DNA of 64,000 bases from Methyloceanibacter caenitepidi (GTDB lineage Bacteria; Pseudomonadota; Alphaproteobacteria; Rhizobiales; Methyloligellaceae): the NCBI RefSeq assembly GCF_000828475.1, contig NZ_AP014648.1:2181400-2245399 (forward strand). Direction: 5' to 3'. The notes under the pieces were generated by a model that saw only the letters and a list, made by a program, of their open reading frames with translations, did no database searches and was not told where the DNA came from. Of the stretch, positions 59,715-64,000 are shown piece by piece. Numbering within the stretch: the stretch's first letter is position 1; each line of letters starts with the position of its first letter. A program made the translations under genes and the position numbers.

Positions 59715-62122
59715 CGATGCGCGTGAACCTCACAATCCTCCGAACGATGTGCCGGGCCCTGCCCGGCCTTGACGCGTCTTATGGGCGTCGATTGGCGCTG
59801 CCGGTCGCGGTGCTTGCGGCCGCGCTTTGCGCCCTGTGCGTCTCCACCGACCGCGCGCATGCGCAGGCGCAAACGAGCCTGGAACAGATCGTCCAAACGC
59901 CCGACGTCAAGTCGTCGGACCCGATGCTGCTGCAGGCGGACGAGTTGATCTACGAGAACAACAACTCGCGTGTCACCGCGCGCGGCAATGTCGAGGTCTA
60001 TTACGGGGACTACACGCTGCTTGCCGATCGTATCGTCTATGACCGCAGCGCCAACACGCTCGCCGCCGAAGGCAACGTCCGGATGAAGGATCCCGACGGC
60101 GCGGTGATTACCGCGAACGAACTGACCCTCACGGACGACTTCCGCGACGGCTTTGTCGATGCCCTCAGATTCGTGACGCAGGATGACACGCGCATCACAG
60201 CGCAGTCCGCTTCACGCGAAGCCGGAAATGTCACGGTGTTCCAGAAGGGCATGTTCACGCCCTGTAAGATTTGCCGCGAGAACCCGGACAAGGCGCCGAC
60301 TTGGCGCATCCGCGCCGGCAAGATCACGCACAAGCGCGATCAGGCGAAGATCACGTTCAACAACGCGACCTTCGACCTCTTCGGTGTGCCGGTTCTCTGG
60401 GCGCCCTATTTCGAGACCGCCGACCCCACGGTCAAACGCAAGTCAGGTTTCCTGATCCCGTCCTATAGCCACTCGAACGAGCTCGGCAATACGATCCAGG
60501 TGCCCTACTACTTCGCCCTGTCCGACCACTACGATTTCACCTTTGCCCCGATGTGGACGGAGAATGCCGGCACGTTGCTGCTCGGCGACTGGCGGCAGCG
60601 CACGGCGAACGGCGGATTCAATCTCGAGCTCGCGGGCGTGTTCGACAACGTCAACGATTACAGCAGCCCCGCCTATGGCGACGACTTCCGCGGCAGCATC
60701 AAGACCAAGGGCGTGTTCGCGCTCGACCCCTACTACTCCGTGGGTTGGGACGTCTTGCTCGAAACCGACGAAACGTTCCGGCGCTACTACAATCTCGACT
60801 CGCGCCTGCGCACTGACCGTGTCTCGCAGATCTATCTCGAGGGTCTGCGCGGGCGGAACTATTTCTCGACGCGCTTCTACAACACGCAGAGCCTGCTGTT
60901 CACCGACGAAGAGTTCTCCGAGGCCGTTGTCTACCCGATCATCGACTACGACTACATCGTCGATAAGCCGGTTCTCGGCGGCGAGCTGAGCTTCAACAGC
61001 AACACGATGGTATTCTCAAGCGCTGACGGCACCGACTCGAACCGCTTCATTTTGGAGGCTAATTGGCGGCGGCAGATGATCGATCCCATCGGTCAGGTCT
61101 TCACCCCGTTCGGCCGGGTGCGCGGCGACGTCTATAGTCTCGACAATCCCGGTGTTCTCGAGTTGGGCGGCACCGAGGATCTCACGATCGACGATCCGTA
61201 CAGCGTCGTATCCGACAACCGGGACAACGGCACCATCTGGCGCGGCAACGCGGTTGCCGGTCTCGAGTACCGCTATCCGTTCGTCACGACGACCGGACGG
61301 GTCACGCACACGATCGAGCCCATTGGACAGATCATTGCTCGGCCCGATGCCGTGGGAGACCAGCAGGAGATCCCGAACGAGGATGCTCTAAGTTTGGTGT
61401 TCGACGATACGATCCTGTTCGATATCGACAAGTTCTCCGGTTACGACCGGATCGAAACAGGCACCCGGGTCAATGCCGGCTTTGGTTATACGGCCCAGCT
61501 TGCCAGCGGCGGCTACGCTCGCGCCGTCGTCGGTCAAAGCTACCAGATCGCCGGCGACAATGAGTTCGACAACGCGTTCTACCAGAACAGTGGTCTGTCA
61601 ACGAGCAACTCGGATTACGTTACGGGCGTCTATGTCCAGACCGTGAGCGGTTTCGCCTTCACCGGCCAAGCGCGTTTCGATCAGGATAATTTCTCTATGG
61701 TCCGGACCGATTTGGGCTCCAGCCTCAACTACGGCCCAGTTCAGGCGCGGGTGAACTACGCGAAGGTGCCTGGCACGATCGAAACGAGCGACATCACGCC
61801 GAACCTCACCAACGTCGTGAACGCGGACGACAGCGAGGAAATTCTGCTGGCCGGCGCACTGGCCATCACCGACGAGTGGTGGCTGCTCGGCAACCTGCGC
61901 TACGACATTGCGGGCAGCCAGACAATCACGGACGGTCTCGGCCTCCGGTACCAAGACGATTGCTTCAAGATCGATGTGACCTACCAGCGCTCGTTCATTC
62001 GCGACCAGGACATCGAGCCGGATGAGCGCTTCGTCTTCACGTTCGCGCTGAAGCACCTCGGCGAGTACACCGCCTCGGCAGATGCCGGCGCGCTCGGCAC
62101 CAGCGACAGCGGAGGGCTCTAG
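59711..62122 (+). CDS. lptD: LPS-assembly protein LptD
   Basis: Outer-membrane translocon that inserts lipopolysaccharide, 803 residues. A signal peptide ends near residue 51 (DRAHA-Q). The N-terminal OstA/jellyroll domain (about 65-190) has LLQADELIYENNNSRVTARG and VYYGDYTLLADRI, and the large beta barrel occupies the rest. Two Cys lie close together (FTPCKICREN); the inter-domain disulfide pattern of E. coli is not obvious. The ATG overlaps lptG by four bases. The surA-like gene follows after five bases, as its chaperone. Confidence 0.95.
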   Translation: MTMRVNLTILRTMCRALPGLDASYGRRLALPVAVLAAALCALCVSTDRAHAQAQTSLEQIVQTPDVKSSDPMLLQADELIYENNNSRVTARGNVEVYYGDYTLLADRIVYDRSANTLAAEGNVRMKDPDGAVITANELTLTDDFRDGFVDALRFVTQDDTRITAQSASREAGNVTVFQKGMFTPCKICRENPDKAPTWRIRAGKITHKRDQAKITFNNATFDLFGVPVLWAPYFETADPTVKRKSGFLIPSYSHSNELGNTIQVPYYFALSDHYDFTFAPMWTENAGTLLLGDWRQRTANGGFNLELAGVFDNVNDYSSPAYGDDFRGSIKTKGVFALDPYYSVGWDVLLETDETFRRYYNLDSRLRTDRVSQIYLEGLRGRNYFSTRFYNTQSLLFTDEEFSEAVVYPIIDYDYIVDKPVLGGELSFNSNTMVFSSADGTDSNRFILEANWRRQMIDPIGQVFTPFGRVRGDVYSLDNPGVLELGGTEDLTIDDPYSVVSDNRDNGTIWRGNAVAGLEYRYPFVTTTGRVTHTIEPIGQIIARPDAVGDQQEIPNEDALSLVFDDTILFDIDKFSGYDRIETGTRVNAGFGYTAQLASGGYARAVVGQSYQIAGDNEFDNAFYQNSGLSTSNSDYVTGVYVQTVSGFAFTGQARFDQDNFSMVRTDLGSSLNYGPVQARVNYAKVPGTIETSDITPNLTNVVNADDSEEILLAGALAITDEWWLLGNLRYDIAGSQTITDGLGLRYQDDCFKIDVTYQRSFIRDQDIEPDERFVFTFALKHLGEYTASADAGALGTSDSGGL

Positions 62123-62127
62123 CAGCG

Positions 62128-63066
62128 ATGCGCCTTGCACCTTCAAACCTGCAGCAAGTCTTCATCGCCACCGCCGGCGCGCTCATGTTGCTGCTCGCCG
62201 CAGTCGGCGCCCACGCGCAAGACGTGAATATCAAGCTGTTGGTCAATGACGACCCCATCTCCGATTACGACATAGCGCAGCGTGCCAGGTTTCTGCAGCT
62301 GACCGCCAGGGAACAGCCCGGTCCGGAGCTCGACAAGAAGACAACGGAAATGCTGATTACGGAGCATATCCAGCTTCAGGAAGGCCAGAAGCTCGGCATT
62401 ACGCCCAGCGAGGCAGAGGTGAATAGGGTTCTGGACGGCATGGCCTCGCAGAACAATCTCGATGCCAACGGCCTCGCTTCCGCCCTGGCACGCTCGGGCG
62501 TCAACATCCAAACCTTGAAGAACCGCATCGGCGCCCAGATGGTCTGGCAGCGCGTCGTCCAGCAAAAATTCCGCCGCGAAGTGAGTGTGAACGACGCTCA
62601 GATCGACGAAGCTTTGGCGGAGACCGGCGGCGGGTCGTCGTCGGGTGGCCTCAAACAGATCCGCCTTCCCCTCTCCAGCGGCGCCAACCAGAAAACCGTC
62701 GCGGCAAGAGTCGCAGAGGCCGAGAACCTACGGACTCAGTTTCGCGGGTGCGGCAGCGTCCAGACCCTAGCCAAAGGCGTACAAGGGGCAACCATCCGCA
62801 ACCTCAAGGTCCAGGACGCCACAACGCTCGGATCTCCCGCGCGTATCCTGGTTCGCAACGCCAAGGTGGGACAGATGACGCCGCCCACGGTCGGCCCCGC
62901 CGGGGTCGAGCTCTATGCCGTTTGCGGCAGCCAAACCGCCGAGGCCACCGGCGACCTGAATATCCGCGACGAAACCGAGCGGAAGATCATGAACGAAGAG
63001 CTCAAGGAAAAGGCGGAGCAATATCTTGCGGAGCTCCGCGAGAAGGCTTTCATCGAGTACCGCTGA
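62128..63066 (+). CDS. surA: SurA-type periplasmic chaperone
   Basis: A 312-residue protein with a signal peptide (cleavage likely after AHA, residue 30) and a SurA-N chaperone domain (about 31-165; LVNDDPISDYDIAQRARFLQ, LDKKTTEMLITEHIQLQEGQ). The rest (about 175-290) corresponds to one parvulin-like domain lacking the usual active-site pattern, and a final helix (LKEKAEQYLAELREKAFIEY) completes the chaperone core. Two-parvulin SurA of E. coli is longer. Lies between lptD and pdxA, the classical lptD-surA-pdxA order. Confidence 0.9.
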   Translation: MRLAPSNLQQVFIATAGALMLLLAAVGAHAQDVNIKLLVNDDPISDYDIAQRARFLQLTAREQPGPELDKKTTEMLITEHIQLQEGQKLGITPSEAEVNRVLDGMASQNNLDANGLASALARSGVNIQTLKNRIGAQMVWQRVVQQKFRREVSVNDAQIDEALAETGGGSSSGGLKQIRLPLSSGANQKTVAARVAEAENLRTQFRGCGSVQTLAKGVQGATIRNLKVQDATTLGSPARILVRNAKVGQMTPPTVGPAGVELYAVCGSQTAEATGDLNIRDETERKIMNEELKEKAEQYLAELREKAFIEYR

Positions 63067-63118
63067 CGGCGCGCTGCGGCGATGTTCCTAGGCGTCCAGG
63101 CATGCTAGGCCATTGCGC

Positions 63119-64000
63119 ATGTCAGTCCCGGCCACCAAGCCCCTCGCCCTGACCATCGGCGATCCAGCCGGCATCGGTCCGGACATCACCCTGCTTGCCT
63201 TCGAGGCACGGCACCGCGAGGAGCTGCCCCCCTTTGTCTACCTCGGGGATAAAGCCACGCTGGAGGCGCGTGCGGCACAACTCGGCCTGTCCGTTCGGAT
63301 CGAGACCGTTGCGCGCCCGCTGGAGGCGGTGGGCATGTTTGCCGACGCCTTACCGATCCTTCCAGTTCCTGTCGCGGTTCCTGTGCAGCCCGGCAAGCCG
63401 GAGCCCGGCGCCCAGGCAGCCGTGACCGCCTCCATCGAAGCGGCCGTGGAAATGGTCCTATCGGGCGAAGCACGGGCCGTCGTCACCAACCCGATCTCCA
63501 AATCGTATCTGTACCAGGCAGGCTTCACCTTCCCTGGGCATACGGAGTATTTGGCTGCGCTCGCCGCGGCGGACGGCCCGGCCCCGCACCCCGTGATGAT
63601 GCTCGCCTCGAAAATTCTCAAAGTCGTCCCCGTGACGACCCACATTCCGTTGAAGGACGTGCCATCCGCGTTGACGCGCGACCTGCTGATGAAAACTATC
63701 GCCATCACAGACCGGGACATGCGCCGGCGCTTCGGGCTCGCGCGGCCGCGGATCGCCGTGAGCGGCCTCAACCCACATGCCGGTGAGGACGGGAGTCTCG
63801 GCCGCGAGGAGACCGACATCATCGCAAGCACGATCCTCGCAGCCCAGGACGCCGGTCTCGACGTCAGCGGTCCCTACCCCGCGGACACGCTATTCCACGA
63901 AGCTGCTCGAGAGCGCTACGACGTGGCGATCTGCATGTATCACGATCAGGCCTTGGTGCCGTTCAAGACGCTCGCCTTCGAGGACGGCGTCAACGTCACC
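63119..64000 (+). CDS. pdxA: 4-hydroxythreonine-4-phosphate dehydrogenase PdxA (3' end outside window)
   Basis: Oxidises 4-phosphohydroxy-L-threonine in pyridoxal phosphate synthesis. The frame is open from the ATG at 63119 to the window end (294 codons), so about 40 residues are missing. Signatures are PLALTIGDPAGIGPDITLLA, the metal-binding His141 (FPGHTEYLA) and His175 (PVTTHIPLKD), and GLNPHAGEDGSLGREE and MYHDQALVPFK near the end. It follows surA after 52 bases, as in many proteobacteria. Confidence 0.96.
   Translation, partial: MSVPATKPLALTIGDPAGIGPDITLLAFEARHREELPPFVYLGDKATLEARAAQLGLSVRIETVARPLEAVGMFADALPILPVPVAVPVQPGKPEPGAQAAVTASIEAAVEMVLSGEARAVVTNPISKSYLYQAGFTFPGHTEYLAALAAADGPAPHPVMMLASKILKVVPVTTHIPLKDVPSALTRDLLMKTIAITDRDMRRRFGLARPRIAVSGLNPHAGEDGSLGREETDIIASTILAAQDAGLDVSGPYPADTLFHEAARERYDVAICMYHDQALVPFKTLAFEDGVNVT

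Overview
This window is GC-rich, densely packed bacterial chromosome (about 60 protein genes, very short gaps, many ATGA/GTGA start-stop overlaps). Gene content and order point to an alphaproteobacterium of the order Hyphomicrobiales (Rhizobiales). The evidence is the blocks rseP-bamA-lpxD-fabZ-lpxA-lpxI, gltA/gltX/comEC/lexA, trp genes beside moaC/moeA, secG-pyrG-kdsA, eno-ftsB-pdhA-pdhB-pdhC-lpd-lipA-ratA, the fused ispDF, ntrB-ntrC-ntrY-ntrX-hfq-hflX and lptF-lptG-lptD-surA-pdxA, together with an alphaproteobacterial-type LexA box (GTTC-N7-GTTC). I saw no tRNA, rRNA, insertion sequence, prophage or CRISPR array. The genus cannot be fixed from the sequence alone.

Layout: 1-7.5 kb is an envelope block on the plus strand (end of dxr, rseP, bamA, then lipid A genes lpxD, fabZ, lpxA, lpxI). 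From 7.5 to 10.4 kb gltA and gltX run on the minus strand, and comEC diverges from gltX. From 12.8 to 21.9 kb a minus-strand series runs ppiD-like foldase, trpE, sixA-like phosphatase, trpG, trpD, trpC, moaC, moeA and lexA. From 22.1 to 27.1 kb the plus strand carries tpiA, a secreted hypothetical, secG, pyrG, a GFA-family gene and kdsA. From 27.1 to 33.5 kb lies an insertion between kdsA and eno: a complete preQ0/preQ1 set (queF, queD, queE, queC), a DUF1835-type gene, an unusual c-type cytochrome and a divergent AraC regulator/short-chain dehydrogenase pair. From 33.6 to 44.2 kb is the eno-ftsB-pyruvate dehydrogenase-lipA-ratA block. From 44.2 to 46 kb are cinA and ispDF (minus). From 46.1 to 54.5 kb are the nitrogen regulators ntrBC and ntrYX with hfq and hflX. 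mazG and pepA follow on the minus strand, and the window ends in lptF-lptG-lptD-surA and the start of pdxA.

How the genes work together: BamA, the SurA- and PpiD-like foldases, RseP and LptD/F/G build and police the outer membrane that LpxD/A/I and KdsA supply with lipid A and KDO. The pdh genes with lipA make and use lipoate, and gltA takes the acetyl-CoA. The que genes make the queuosine precursor preQ1.

The points most worth a second look are: (1) a pyruvate dehydrogenase E2 that has no lipoyl domain, so that the only lipoyl domain in the operon is on E1 beta, with an acidic DUF6980-like protein and two tandem acetyltransferases inside the same operon; (2) a QueD homologue in which the catalytic cysteine position is asparagine; (3) a cytochrome c with a long acidic Ala/Glu linker; (4) several well-formed inverted repeats between genes (29788-29854, 45931-45993, 55480-55587) that are not explained by the coding annotation.
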